Part shown: positions 22,634 to 30,839 of the stretch, piece by piece
Layout of the letters: every line of letters begins with the position of its first letter
Numbering within the stretch: position 1 is the stretch's first letter
Source: Pseudomonas hormoni
GTDB taxonomy: Bacteria > Pseudomonadota > Gammaproteobacteria > Pseudomonadales > Pseudomonadaceae
Reading direction: 5' to 3'
Length of the DNA stretch: 64,000 nucleotides
NCBI RefSeq assembly: GCF_018502625.1
Contig: NZ_CP075566.1
Span: 1,369,001-1,433,000 of the forward strand
Program-made: the position numbers and the translations under genes
Notes under the pieces: generated by a model
Seen by the model: the letters and a program-made list of their open reading frames with translations, nothing else
Databases searched by the model: none
Told to the model about the DNA's origin: nothing

Positions 22634-23878
22634 ATGTTCAGACCGTTATCGATCTTTATCGGCACGCGCTATACCCGCGCCAAGCGCCGCAATCGCTTTG
22701 TTTCGTTCATCTCGATGACTTCGATGATCGGCCTCGCCCTTGGTGTGCTGGCGATGATCGTGGTGTTGTCGGTCATGAACGGCTTCCAGCGCGAAATGAG
22801 CTCGCGCATCCTCGGCATGGTGCCCCACGCGACTATCGTCGGCGTCAATCCGATTGATGATTGGCAACCGGTGGCTGCGGCCGCGATGAAAAATCCCGAA
22901 GTGACCGCCGCCGTGCCGTTCACCGAGATGGAAGGCATGCTCTCCTATAAAGGCACGATGCAGCCGATTCAGGTCAGCGGTGTCGATCCGGCACTGGAAG
23001 GCAAGGTCTCGATCGTTGCCCAGCACATCGTTCAGGGTCGTCTCGATGCCTTGAAACCGGGCGAGTTCGGCGTGGTGATCGGCGAGATCACGGCGCGACG
23101 TTTCCGCTTGAATGTCGGCGACAAGATCACCCTGATCGTCCCGGAAGTCAGCAATGCACCGGGCGGGATTACCCCGCGCATGCAGCGACTGAACGTGGTT
23201 GGCGTGTTCAAGGTAGGTGCCGAGCTGGATGGTTCGATGGCGCTGATCCACGTTGCCGATGCCGCGCAGATGCAGCATTGGGAACCGAATCAGGTGCAGA
23301 GCGTACGCCTGGCGGTGAAGGATCTGTACGCGGCGCCGAAGGTTTCCAGCGACATTGCTGGCGGCCTGGGCACGGCTTACAAGGCTGACGACTGGACCCA
23401 CACTCAGGGCAGCCTGTTCAGTGCGATGAAAATGGAAAAAACCATGATCGGCCTGTTGTTGTTGATGATCGTTGCGGTGGCGGCGTTCAACATCATCGCC
23501 ACCCTGATCATGGTGGTGAACGACAAGGGCGCGGACATCGCGATCCTGCGCACCATCGGGGCTACGCCACGGCAGATCATGGCGATCTTCATGGTCCAGG
23601 GCACGGTGATAGGGGTGGTCGGCACCTTGATCGGCGGCGTGCTCGGGGTGATTGCCGCGCTGAACGTCAGTGAGCTGGTGGGCTGGGTAGAGCGGGTGAG
23701 CGGGCAGCACATCTTCAGTTCCGATGTGTATTTCGTCAGCAACCTGCCTTCGGAATTGCAGGGTGGGGATGTGTTGTTGATTTGCTCGGCGGGGTTTGTG
23801 TTGAGTTTCCTTGCCACGGTTTACCCGGCGTGGCGTGCGGCGAAGATTGAGCCGGCTCACGCGTTGAGGTATTCGTAA
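22634..23878 (+). CDS. lolE: lipoprotein-releasing ABC transporter permease LolE/LolC (paralogue)
   Basis: The second LolCDE permease, 414 residues, alignable along its whole length with the product of 20629-21879. It shares [13 protein letters not shown] at the N-terminus, GMVPHATI, and the coupling loop DIAILRTIGATPRQIMAIFM. The two diverge mainly in the periplasmic domain, where each should meet its own partner. The ATG at 22634 (MFRPLSIF) matches the paralogue start; the longer upstream reading runs through the terminator hairpin. No good ribosome site is visible. Confidence 0.88.
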   Translation: MFRPLSIFIGTRYTRAKRRNRFVSFISMTSMIGLALGVLAMIVVLSVMNGFQREMSSRILGMVPHATIVGVNPIDDWQPVAAAAMKNPEVTAAVPFTEMEGMLSYKGTMQPIQVSGVDPALEGKVSIVAQHIVQGRLDALKPGEFGVVIGEITARRFRLNVGDKITLIVPEVSNAPGGITPRMQRLNVVGVFKVGAELDGSMALIHVADAAQMQHWEPNQVQSVRLAVKDLYAAPKVSSDIAGGLGTAYKADDWTHTQGSLFSAMKMEKTMIGLLLLMIVAVAAFNIIATLIMVVNDKGADIAILRTIGATPRQIMAIFMVQGTVIGVVGTLIGGVLGVIAALNVSELVGWVERVSGQHIFSSDVYFVSNLPSELQGGDVLLICSAGFVLSFLATVYPAWRAAKIEPAHALRYS

Positions 23879-23888
23879 GCCTTAAGAC

Positions 23889-23916
23889 CGCCATCGCGGG
23901 CTTGCCCGCGAAGGCG
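23889..23916. repeat. single REP hairpin
   Basis: CGCCATCGCGGGC-TT-GCCCGCGAAGGCG is one unpaired REP unit, 10 bp after the lolE stop. It also ends the region before the convergent gene. Confidence 0.85.
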
Positions 23917-23945
23917 TCAGTACTGGTGCCGCAATAATCAGCCTG

Positions 23946-24407
23946 TCAGAGTGCAACTGCCCATTCGCGATAAGCTACATTCATTTCCGCGGTACCATTC
24001 ATCAAAGTGCCGGTCTTGTTTTTAAGAGTGAACGTGCAAGTAGCTTTGAACAACTTGCGCGACTGATCGAGCTCCAGCCTCATTGTGCCGCTAATCGCCA
24101 TAAATCCCTTCCAGGGATCTCCTCCGACGATGTCATCGTTTCTTTCCTGCAATACCAGACTTCGGATCATTGGTCCCGGAATCGCATGTGTTCCACTGCG
24201 AATTTGCGGGTCCAGGCTGATATTAAACATTTGCGAGTGCGGCGCCGAGGCATTACGTTGCGAGGCTGTCAGCATCACCCCGCTACCGGGAAGGGTTACG
24301 ATGCGGGGAAGGGTGTCCGAAAACACCCCGCGGTTATTCAAAGTGCAATTGAAAAAACCAGTGCTCGAATTATTAATGGTGGGTGCGGCGAGTGTCATAT
24401 CTTCCAT
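23946..24407 (-). CDS. hypothetical protein, unrecognised (153 aa)
   Basis: I do not recognise this protein. It has no signal peptide or membrane helix. It is rich in Ser, Thr and Asn, with two Cys (FFNCTLNNRG near the N-terminus and FKATCTFTLKN near the C-terminus), and alternating hydrophobic residues suggest a beta-sandwich. The start may be 24407 (AAGAAGAAC upstream) or the ATG at 24398. The gene and its 130-bp upstream flank are less GC-rich than the neighbours. It sits between the lol cluster and copRS, where my memory of P. aeruginosa has no such gene, so transfer is possible. Confidence 0.6.
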   Translation of the reverse strand: MEDMTLAAPTINNSSTGFFNCTLNNRGVFSDTLPRIVTLPGSGVMLTASQRNASAPHSQMFNISLDPQIRSGTHAIPGPMIRSLVLQERNDDIVGGDPWKGFMAISGTMRLELDQSRKLFKATCTFTLKNKTGTLMNGTAEMNVAYREWAVAL

Positions 24408-24538
24408 GATGTTCTTCTTGAATCAGTTTATAAGTTGGCTGTTGTTAGCCGGTCAAATAACTATATATCGCTGAAGATTGGTTGAGTGGCTGGGTTTTAA
24501 AGTTGTTTGTAATCGAGTGTGTGAGTGCAATTTGGTAA

Positions 24539-25891
24539 TTATTTAACGCACTTGACGAATCGAATGGTGAACGAAGTCCACTGCGGGTTCGAATGACAAG
24601 TAATGTCACCACCATGGGCGCGAACAATGGAGCGCGTAATGGCAAGTCCCAGACCCGCATGCTCACTGATGCCTTCCCGGCGTGCCGGATCGGCCCGATA
24701 GAAGCGATCAAACAGTCGTGGAAGCAGTGCTTCGGAAATGGCTTCGCCCGTGTTCTCGATGCTCAGGCTCAAGTGATCGGGGGCGTCAGTGATTCGCACC
24801 CGGACTTGCCCGCCCGACGGCGTAAAACGCATTGCGTTATCCAGCAGATTCGAGAGCGCCCTGCGCAACATGCTGCGATCACCCTCCATGCAAGCGCTGC
24901 CTTCTCGGCTCAGCGTTACCTCTGCGTCCTCGGCCAGTGGTGCAAAAAACTCCAGCAACACGTCCACTTCGTCCGCCAGTTCCAGCGGTTCTCTCTTGGG
25001 CATCAACAAACCATGGTCAGCCTTGGCCAGGTACAACATGTCGTTGACCAGTTGCGCCATCCATTGCAGTTCTTCGAGGTTGCTGTGCAGCGCTTCGCGA
25101 TAATCCTCGATGGGCCGCGGGCGGGTGAGGGTGACCTGGGTGTGGGTCAGCAGGTTCGACAACGGTGTGCGCAGTTCATGGGCGATGTCGGCGGAAAACG
25201 CCGAGAGCCGCTGAAAAGAGTCGTCGAGGCGTCCGAGCATGGCGTTGAAGTGGTGGGCCATTTCCGCGAGTTCTGGCGGCATGTCGTCTTCGGGCAGGCG
25301 AGCGTTGAGCGATTGCGCGGAAACACCGCGGGCGACCGCACTCATGCGTCGCAATGGGCGCAACCCGCTGCGCGCCGCCCAGGCACCGAGCAGCGCCGTG
25401 GCCAGGGCGGACAACCCCACAGTGAGCCAGATCAAGTGTTGCATGCGTTGCAGAAAATGCTGGTGATGGGTGATGTCCAGCAGCAGGGTCAATTGCGGTG
25501 AGTCAGGCTTGTCCACAAACAATGGCGCATTCAGGACGCGGTAGTCGGTGTCGTTGTCATTGATGGTTGATAAGCCCGGTTTGTGCGGAAGTTTATTGGG
25601 CAGGCTCGCGGCGCTGTCGTACCAACGCTTGCCGTCGCTGCCAGAAATGCGTAGGGACAAATCAGCCTGACGATTCAATTCATCCGCCAGTCTGACTTCG
25701 CTTTCACTGGACTGAAGATCGTGAAGCGCCCGACGCAAACCAATCAACTTGCCGTCCAGCAACTGTTGGTCCAGTTCAACAAAATGCGCCTCGCTGGCGC
25801 GGCTGAACAGCACCCCGGCAAACAACGAAACCACGGCGGTGCAGGCGGCAAACAGCAGCGCCAGGCGGCTGCTCAAGGATAGTCGGCGCAT
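24539..25891 (-). CDS. copS: heavy-metal sensor histidine kinase (CopS/CusS type)
   Basis: Membrane sensor for periplasmic copper, 450 residues. Helix 1 lies at about 8-30 and helix 2 at about 150-175 (LIWLTVGLSALATALLGAW), enclosing a periplasmic sensor. HAMP follows (RPLRRMSAVARGVSAQSLNARLP). The phospho-His is in AFSADIAHELRTPL. ATPase boxes include LSNLLDNAMRFTPSGG, RLFDRFYRADPAR and GLGLAITRSIVRAHGG. It overlaps copR by one base (TGATG), so translation is coupled. The position near a divergent cupredoxin supports copper as the signal. Confidence 0.88.
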   Translation of the reverse strand: MRRLSLSSRLALLFAACTAVVSLFAGVLFSRASEAHFVELDQQLLDGKLIGLRRALHDLQSSESEVRLADELNRQADLSLRISGSDGKRWYDSAASLPNKLPHKPGLSTINDNDTDYRVLNAPLFVDKPDSPQLTLLLDITHHQHFLQRMQHLIWLTVGLSALATALLGAWAARSGLRPLRRMSAVARGVSAQSLNARLPEDDMPPELAEMAHHFNAMLGRLDDSFQRLSAFSADIAHELRTPLSNLLTHTQVTLTRPRPIEDYREALHSNLEELQWMAQLVNDMLYLAKADHGLLMPKREPLELADEVDVLLEFFAPLAEDAEVTLSREGSACMEGDRSMLRRALSNLLDNAMRFTPSGGQVRVRITDAPDHLSLSIENTGEAISEALLPRLFDRFYRADPARREGISEHAGLGLAITRSIVRAHGGDITCHSNPQWTSFTIRFVKCVK

Positions 25892-26571
25892 CAGGCAGGC
25901 CGCTCTTCAAGGACATACCCCATGCCGCGCACGGTGTGGATCAATTTGTTCGGGAACTCGTCGTCGATTTTCAGGCGCAAACGGCGGATGGCGACTTCGA
26001 TGACATTGGTGTCGCTGTCGAAATTCATGTCCCAGACCTGAGAGGCGATCAGCGACTTGGGCAGCACTTCGCCCTGACGGCGCAGGAGCATTTCCAGCAG
26101 GGCAAATTCCTTGGCGGTCAGGTCGATGCGTTGACCGCTGCGTTCGACGCGGCGGCGGATCAAATCCAGGCGCAAATCGGCCAGTTGCAGGCTGGTTTCC
26201 TGTGGCGAGGCGCTGCCACGGCGCAACAGGCTGCGGACCCGGGCCAGCAGTTCGGAGAAGGCGAACGGCTTGACCAGGTAATCGTCGGCGCCGAGTTCGA
26301 GGCCGTGGACCCTGTCCTCCACCGCATCTCGCGCTGTCAGAAAAAGTACCGGTGTATCGAGGCCGGCGCTGCGCACGGCTTGCAGGATTTGCCAGCCATC
26401 GCGCCCCGGCAGCATCACATCGAGGATCAGCAACGCATATTCACCACTCAGCGCCAATTGTTGACCGGTGCTGCCGTCGGCCACCAGATCGGTGTTGAAC
26501 CCGGCCTCGGCCAAGCCCTGGCGCAGGTAGTGGCCGGTTTTCGGTTGGTCTTCGACGATCAGCAGTTTCAT
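25891..26571 (-). CDS. copR: OmpR-family response regulator (CopR type)
   Basis: The 226-residue partner of CopS. It has a receiver domain with phospho-Asp in [14 protein letters not shown], Thr in [13 protein letters not shown] and Lys in [15 protein letters not shown]. The C-terminal winged helix runs from [17 protein letters not shown] to [27 protein letters not shown]. It activates copper-tolerance genes in relatives. An inverted repeat resembling a CopR/CzcR box lies between this gene and the divergent cupredoxin gene. The product starts at an ATG with no strong ribosome site. Confidence 0.9.
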   Translation of the reverse strand: MKLLIVEDQPKTGHYLRQGLAEAGFNTDLVADGSTGQQLALSGEYALLILDVMLPGRDGWQILQAVRSAGLDTPVLFLTARDAVEDRVHGLELGADDYLVKPFAFSELLARVRSLLRRGSASPQETSLQLADLRLDLIRRRVERSGQRIDLTAKEFALLEMLLRRQGEVLPKSLIASQVWDMNFDSDTNVIEVAIRRLRLKIDDEFPNKLIHTVRGMGYVLEERPA

Positions 26572-26630
26572 GGGCGACTCGAGGCAAATGGAACGAACGC
26601 TTTATACCGTGGGCAGCGTCAGTACAGGCC

Positions 26631-26663
26631 AACCTGACAAAGTTGTAATCTGGCCGTCAGGTT
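26631..26663. promoter_or_regulatory. candidate CopR operator (cop box)
   Basis: AACCTGAC (26631-26638) and GTCAGGTT (26656-26663) are perfect inverted half-sites, with CAAAGTTGTAATCTG between them. The TGACAAAnTTGTAAT part resembles boxes bound by CopR/CzcR-type regulators. It lies between copR and the cupredoxin gene and could serve both. Confidence 0.65.
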
Positions 26664-26726
26664 GTGGGCAGTGGCGGCAGTTTAAAGTTTTCCACAGGCT
26701 GAACCTTATCTTGTTGGAGTACGACT

Positions 26727-27251
26727 ATGTTTTTGCGCAAACCTCTGCTGCTGGCCGCGTGTTTGCTGGCGCTGAGTTCGCCGGCCTGGGCATCGCCGGC
26801 ACACACCTTCGATTTCGGTCAACCAGCCCCGGCCGCCAAGGCGGATCGCAGCGTCGAAGTGGTGATGGGCGACATGTCGTTCACCCCCAAGACCATCGAT
26901 ATCAAGGCCGGTGAGACCATTCGCTTTGTGCTGGTGAATAAAGGTCAGTTGCTGCACGAATTCAACCTTGGCGACGCGGCGATGCATGCAAAACATCAGC
27001 AGGAAATGTTGAAGATGCAGCAGAGGGGCATGCTGACGCCTACAGGCATGAAGGAAATGGACCACGGTTCGATGGCTGGCATGGATCACGGAATGATGAA
27101 ACACGACGACCCCAATAGCGTCCTCGTCGAACCGGGCAAAACCGCCGAATTGACCTGGACCTTCACCAAGGCCACCAGCCTGGAATTTGCCTGCAATATC
27201 CCTGGCCACTATCAGGCTGGCATGGTCGGCAAGTTGACTGTCAGTCAGTAA
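26727..27251 (+). CDS. periplasmic copper-binding cupredoxin-domain protein
   Basis: A 174-residue exported protein with signal peptide [22 protein letters not shown]. The cupredoxin fold carries candidate type 1 copper ligands: His in LLHEFNLGD, and Cys-His-Met in FACNIPGHYQAGM. Between them a Met/His-rich segment (MKEMDHGSMAGMDHGMMKHDD) could bind further copper. This pattern matches small Pseudomonas copper-tolerance proteins of the CopI/PA2807 type. GGAG lies 9 bases before the ATG. It is divergent from copRS, with a cop-box-like repeat upstream, so copper induction is likely. Confidence 0.85.
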   Translation: MFLRKPLLLAACLLALSSPAWASPAHTFDFGQPAPAAKADRSVEVVMGDMSFTPKTIDIKAGETIRFVLVNKGQLLHEFNLGDAAMHAKHQQEMLKMQQRGMLTPTGMKEMDHGSMAGMDHGMMKHDDPNSVLVEPGKTAELTWTFTKATSLEFACNIPGHYQAGMVGKLTVSQ

Positions 27252-27312
27252 GCACTCAAAGGCGGGCGCAAAGGCTGGTAGAATCCGCTGATTCTTCAGT
27301 CAGGTTTCCGCC

Positions 27313-28143
27313 ATGCATCCCGCAGCCGAACACTCGCCGCTGGGCAAATCCAGCGAATACATCGCCACTTACACGCCGTCCTTGCTGTTCCCGATCCCGC
27401 GCACCGCAAAATGGGCCGAGCTGGGCCTGACGGCAGAAACCCTGCCATACAAAGGCGTGGACTTCTGGAACTGCTTCGAGCTGTCGTGGCTGTTGCCGTC
27501 CGGCAAACCCGTGGTGGCGATTGGCGAGTTCAGCATCCCGGCGGATTCGCCGAACATCATCGAATCCAAGTCGTTCAAGCTGTACCTGAACTCACTGAAC
27601 CAGACGCCGTTTGCCGACACCGCGAGCCTTGAAGCGACGCTGGTGAAAGACCTGTCCGCGGCGGCGGGAAAACCGGTTGGCGTGCGGATTCGCAGCCTGA
27701 AAGACGTTGAAGCCGAAGGCGTCGTGGCGCTGCCGGGCGTGTGCATCGATGATCTGGAGATCAGCGTCAGCAACTACGAGCATCCGCGTCCGGAGCTGCT
27801 GCGTTGCGACGAGTCGCGCATTGTCGAGGAGAGCGTGCACAGTCATTTGCTCAAGTCCAATTGCCCGGTCACCAGCCAGCCGGACTGGGGCAGCGTGGCG
27901 GTGGAATACCGTGGCGCGGCGCTGGATCATGCGAGTTTGCTGGAATACATCGTGAGTTTTCGCCAGCACTCGGACTTCCATGAACAGTGTGTGGAGCGGA
28001 TTTTCCTCGACCTGCAGCGGTTGCTGAAGCCGGAGAAGCTGACGGTGTATGCGCGCTATGTGCGTCGGGGTGGGTTGGACATCAACCCGTATCGCAGCAC
28101 TGAAGAAGTGCAACTGCCGAACTACCGCCTGGTTCGTCAGTAA
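27313..28143 (+). CDS. queF: NADPH-dependent 7-cyano-7-deazaguanine reductase QueF
   Basis: Reduces preQ0 to preQ1 in queuosine biosynthesis, the only known nitrile-to-amine reductase family. The 276-residue length is that of the two-domain (tunnelling-fold, YqcD) class. The N-terminal half has the NADPH/QueF motif [15 protein letters not shown] and [11 protein letters not shown]. The C-terminal half has the active Cys in [14 protein letters not shown] and the substrate Glu-His region [17 protein letters not shown]. The gene is followed by a REP pair and a terminator. Confidence 0.96.
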   Translation: MHPAAEHSPLGKSSEYIATYTPSLLFPIPRTAKWAELGLTAETLPYKGVDFWNCFELSWLLPSGKPVVAIGEFSIPADSPNIIESKSFKLYLNSLNQTPFADTASLEATLVKDLSAAAGKPVGVRIRSLKDVEAEGVVALPGVCIDDLEISVSNYEHPRPELLRCDESRIVEESVHSHLLKSNCPVTSQPDWGSVAVEYRGAALDHASLLEYIVSFRQHSDFHEQCVERIFLDLQRLLKPEKLTVYARYVRRGGLDINPYRSTEEVQLPNYRLVRQ

Positions 28144-28151
28144 AGAACCAA

Positions 28152-28241
28152 TGTGGGAGCGAGCCTGCTCGCGATGAGTCCAGCACATTCAACATTGATG
28201 TTGACTGACACTCAGCCATCGCGAGCAGGCTCGCTCCCACA
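28152..28241. repeat. REP pair (GCGAGC subtype)
   Basis: Perfect 25-nt arms at 28152-28176 and 28217-28241, each with the self-complementary core GCGAGC-CT-GCTCGC. It follows queF. Confidence 0.9.
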
Positions 28242-28268
28242 GGGATTGCGTTGCAAATTGTAGATATG

Positions 28269-28304
28269 AAAAAGCCCCGCTATCGGTAGCGGGGCTTTTT
28301 TTTT
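28269..28304 (+). terminator. intrinsic terminator after queF
   Basis: AAAAAGCCCCGCTA/TAGCGGGGCTTTTT stem with a long T-run. A-tracts and T-tracts on both sides also let it end the convergent DUF4404 transcript. Confidence 0.92.
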
Positions 28305-28318
28305 GTATCCGGTGATCT

Positions 28319-28582
28319 TCAGATCCCCATATTGCCCAGGGCCTGCACGATGTTGCGCAGTGTGCCGGCGAGGGTAGGGTGCTCAATTTCGAAGCGCTCT
28401 ACGGCCAGATTCACATTGTCGGAGAGGCTGGAGTCCTGGGTTTTGGTTTCGAGCTCGATTTCGAGTTCGATCTGTTGCATCAGCGCGTGCAGGTCTTCGC
28501 GCTCGGCTTCCGTCAGCGGTGGATTCTGTTCCAATTGCTCGCGCAGAGTATTGAGCTGTTCTTGCAGTTCGCGGGCAGGCAT
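28319..28582 (-). CDS. DUF4404 family protein
   Basis: An 87-residue acidic, almost wholly helical protein, MPARELQEQLNTLREQLEQNPPLTE..., with heptad-like Leu/Ile spacing suggesting a coiled coil. The pattern fits DUF4404. Function is unknown. The ATG at 28582 has AAGGAA 6 bases upstream, so the in-frame ATG at 28615 is rejected. The C-terminus IVQALGNMGI is hydrophobic but too short for a membrane helix. Confidence 0.8.
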   Translation of the reverse strand: MPARELQEQLNTLREQLEQNPPLTEAEREDLHALMQQIELEIELETKTQDSSLSDNVNLAVERFEIEHPTLAGTLRNIVQALGNMGI

Positions 28583-28691
28583 GGCGTTCTTCCTTTTATC
28601 GATAGGCACTGGCATAGACCGCGGCAGCGCGCCAAAGGTCTATGGCTGACCTTTAGATTAATCCACTCGCGCGTAACCTGCATGATCCCGG

Positions 28692-29312
28692 TCAGGGCTT
28701 TTCACCCTTGAGGCGACGCAGGCTGATGTCGGCCAGACAGGTGTCGAGCTCACCGAGGTGATCGATCACCGAATGCACGCCCAGACTGAACAACTGGACC
28801 GTTGCCTTGCCGCGCAGGTGTTCGCGTTCCTTTTGGCTCAAGGCTTGCCATTCACTGGGCGCCAGCCCGCAGAGCGAGCCGCAGGAGGCCAGGCCAATCG
28901 TCCACAGCCCGGCATTCAGGCCCGACTGCAGCAATCGCGGTTCACCGCTGACCAGCACACAGCCATCCAGGCGCTCGACATTCAGCGCCATCAAGGCTTG
29001 CCAGCATGCATTCGGCGCGGGCCAGGGATTGATTGTTGCGGGGTGTTGCGAAGGTTTGATCCATTCCGGCAGAGCGGCGGCCAGGGAGTGGCTAATGGCA
29101 GGGGCGAATTCGTCGAGCCAGGCGCAGGGAATTTGCTGACGTTGCAAACTGTGCAAACTGTCCAGAGCCCCCGGCGTAACCTCGGCGTGCTCGGCAGAAT
29201 GGGCATCGTGCTGGCGCGTGCGAGCGCCGAAATCCACCAGGCAACCGCTGAGACCGAACAGGACGGCTGTCAGGCTGGGTGCGGCGAGGGGCAAGGCTTC
29301 GGCGTGCGGCAT
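28692..29312 (-). CDS. HAD-like protein lacking the catalytic nucleophile
   Basis: A 206-residue protein with the outline of a phosphonoacetaldehyde-hydrolase-like HAD fold: motif I region AVLFGLSGCLVDFGART, motif II-like VLVSGEPRLLQSGLNAGLWTIGL. In an active HAD, motif I reads DxDGT (or DxAGT in PhnX); here both Asp positions are replaced (FGLSGC), so the Asp nucleophile is absent. A pseudoenzyme or binding protein is the best inference. I recall a relative near mlaA in other Pseudomonas. Direct repeats in the DNA (GTTGCAAACTGTGCAAACTG, about 29140) change nothing in the frame. Confidence 0.7.
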   Translation of the reverse strand: MPHAEALPLAAPSLTAVLFGLSGCLVDFGARTRQHDAHSAEHAEVTPGALDSLHSLQRQQIPCAWLDEFAPAISHSLAAALPEWIKPSQHPATINPWPAPNACWQALMALNVERLDGCVLVSGEPRLLQSGLNAGLWTIGLASCGSLCGLAPSEWQALSQKEREHLRGKATVQLFSLGVHSVIDHLGELDTCLADISLRRLKGEKP

Positions 29313-29512
29313 GTCAACGTCCCTGAAATAGCGACAAGGCTATGCGTTGCCGGTGACAGTTGGATGACATTGATGTGAATCGCTCACAGTCAGGGCGAAT
29401 CATCCGTAGGCTATCACGCACGATACTGCCTAAAGCGGCTTTTCCACCTTATACTAACCAGCTTAATGCCCGGGCCAAGACGCCCGCGTCAGTACAAACC
29501 AAGGAGTTTTCT

Positions 29513-30202
29513 ATGCGCTGGAGCAATCATCTAGCTCAGCTTTGTGTGTGCGCCAGTGTGTTACTGGCTCCGTTCGCTGCCCAGGCAGCCTCGGAAGACG
29601 ACCCTTGGGAAAGCATCAACCGTCCGATCTACAAATTCAACGATGTGGTCGACACCTATGCGCTGAAGCCTTTGGCGCAGGGCTACCAGTTCGTCACCCC
29701 GCAGTTTCTCGAAGACGGCATCCACAACATGTTCCGCAACGTCGGTGATGTCACCAACCTTGCCAACAACATCTTGCAGGCCAAACCGGCCGCTGCCGGG
29801 GTCGATACCGCGCGCCTGATCTTCAACACCACTTTCGGCGTGCTGGGCTTTTTCGACGTGGGCACCAAAATGGGCCTGAATCGTAGCGACGAAGACTTCG
29901 GTCAGACGTTGGGCTACTGGGGTGTAGGAAGCGGTCCGTACGTGATGCTGCCGTTGCTGGGCCCAAGCACTCTGCGTGACGCTCCGGCGAAATACGTCGA
30001 TGGCTACACCGGCCCATACCCGTACATTCACGATGTGCCGGTGCGTAACTCGATCTTCGGCCTGAACATCGTCGACACCCGCGCCAGCCTGCTGTCGGCC
30101 GAGAAGCTCATCAGTGGCGACAAGTACACCTTTATCCGCAATGCGTACTTGCAGAACCGCGAATTCAAAGTCAAGGACGGTCAGGTCGAAGACGATTTCT
30201 GA
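29513..30202 (+). CDS. mlaA: MlaA/VacJ phospholipid-transport protein
   Basis: Outer-membrane component of the Mla pathway, which removes phospholipids from the outer leaflet. The 230-residue protein has the family core DPWESINRPIYKFNDVVD, FRNVGDVTNLANNILQ, the LIFNTTFGVLGFFDVGTKMGL helix and GVGSGPYVMLPLLGPSTLRDA. The signal ends FAAQA-ASEDD without a Cys at +1, so signal peptidase I processing is expected. E. coli MlaA is a lipoprotein; this one appears not to be. AAGGAG precedes the ATG. A terminator follows. Confidence 0.93.
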   Translation: MRWSNHLAQLCVCASVLLAPFAAQAASEDDPWESINRPIYKFNDVVDTYALKPLAQGYQFVTPQFLEDGIHNMFRNVGDVTNLANNILQAKPAAAGVDTARLIFNTTFGVLGFFDVGTKMGLNRSDEDFGQTLGYWGVGSGPYVMLPLLGPSTLRDAPAKYVDGYTGPYPYIHDVPVRNSIFGLNIVDTRASLLSAEKLISGDKYTFIRNAYLQNREFKVKDGQVEDDF

Positions 30203-30219
30203 TCTCGACCGGTAAAACG

Positions 30220-30248
30220 AAGAAGGCGGCCAGTTGGCCGCCTTCTTT
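30220..30248 (+). terminator. intrinsic terminator after mlaA
   Basis: AAGAAGGCGGCC-AGTT-GGCCGCCTTCTT perfect 12-bp stem, just before the convergent PilZ gene. Confidence 0.9.
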
Positions 30249-30263
30249 GGTTTTGGATCCGGG

Positions 30264-30563
30264 TTATTTCATCTTCAAGATTGTAAGGCCGAGTTTCTGA
30301 CTGCCGCCGTCCTGTTCTTTGACCCACACCACTTCGGTGTCGGCCTCCAGGCCTTTGAGTGCCGCGTGATCGGAATCGATCCGCACGCTCAGGCGGTCAC
30401 CGACCTTGAACAAACGAGGCGCCTCAACCTGCATGCCACTGCTGGAAAGGTCGATACAGACGGCTGCAACCTCGTCTCCTTCATGAATCAGCGCAACATC
30501 GGCATCAACCCGCATGCGGATGAAATCACGCTTTTCGCTGTAGTCCCGATCGGTTTGACTCAT
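30264..30563 (-). CDS. single-domain PilZ protein
   Basis: A 99-residue protein consisting of one PilZ domain. It contains both c-di-GMP motifs: RxxxR in KRDFIRMRV, residues 11-16, and DxSxxG in DLSSSGMQV, about residue 39. It should bind c-di-GMP. It is convergent with mlaA and divergent from rssB. The partner process is unknown. Confidence 0.88.
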   Translation of the reverse strand: MSQTDRDYSEKRDFIRMRVDADVALIHEGDEVAAVCIDLSSSGMQVEAPRLFKVGDRLSVRIDSDHAALKGLEADTEVVWVKEQDGGSQKLGLTILKMK

Positions 30564-30839
30564 GGGCTTGGTCCTTCCATTGGGTTACGGTTTTGCCTGT
30601 TCTTATAACTCCCGGTGATTTGACAAGTAAAGACGTCAAGCGACCATCGGCGTGAGCTTGAAACGCCCCGCGGATGGGAGTACCGTCTGCGCCTTAGAAG
30701 GGCACCTCTGGTGTGCCTGCAAGTAAGGTGAATGCCCGAAAGCGGTGCAACAGAGAGGCTAGAAAGCGAATCCAGTAGTGTGCGCGGGGTCAATTGCCCA
30801 GCCTGCTACGCCAACCTAATTCTGGCGCCGTTTGCCCAC

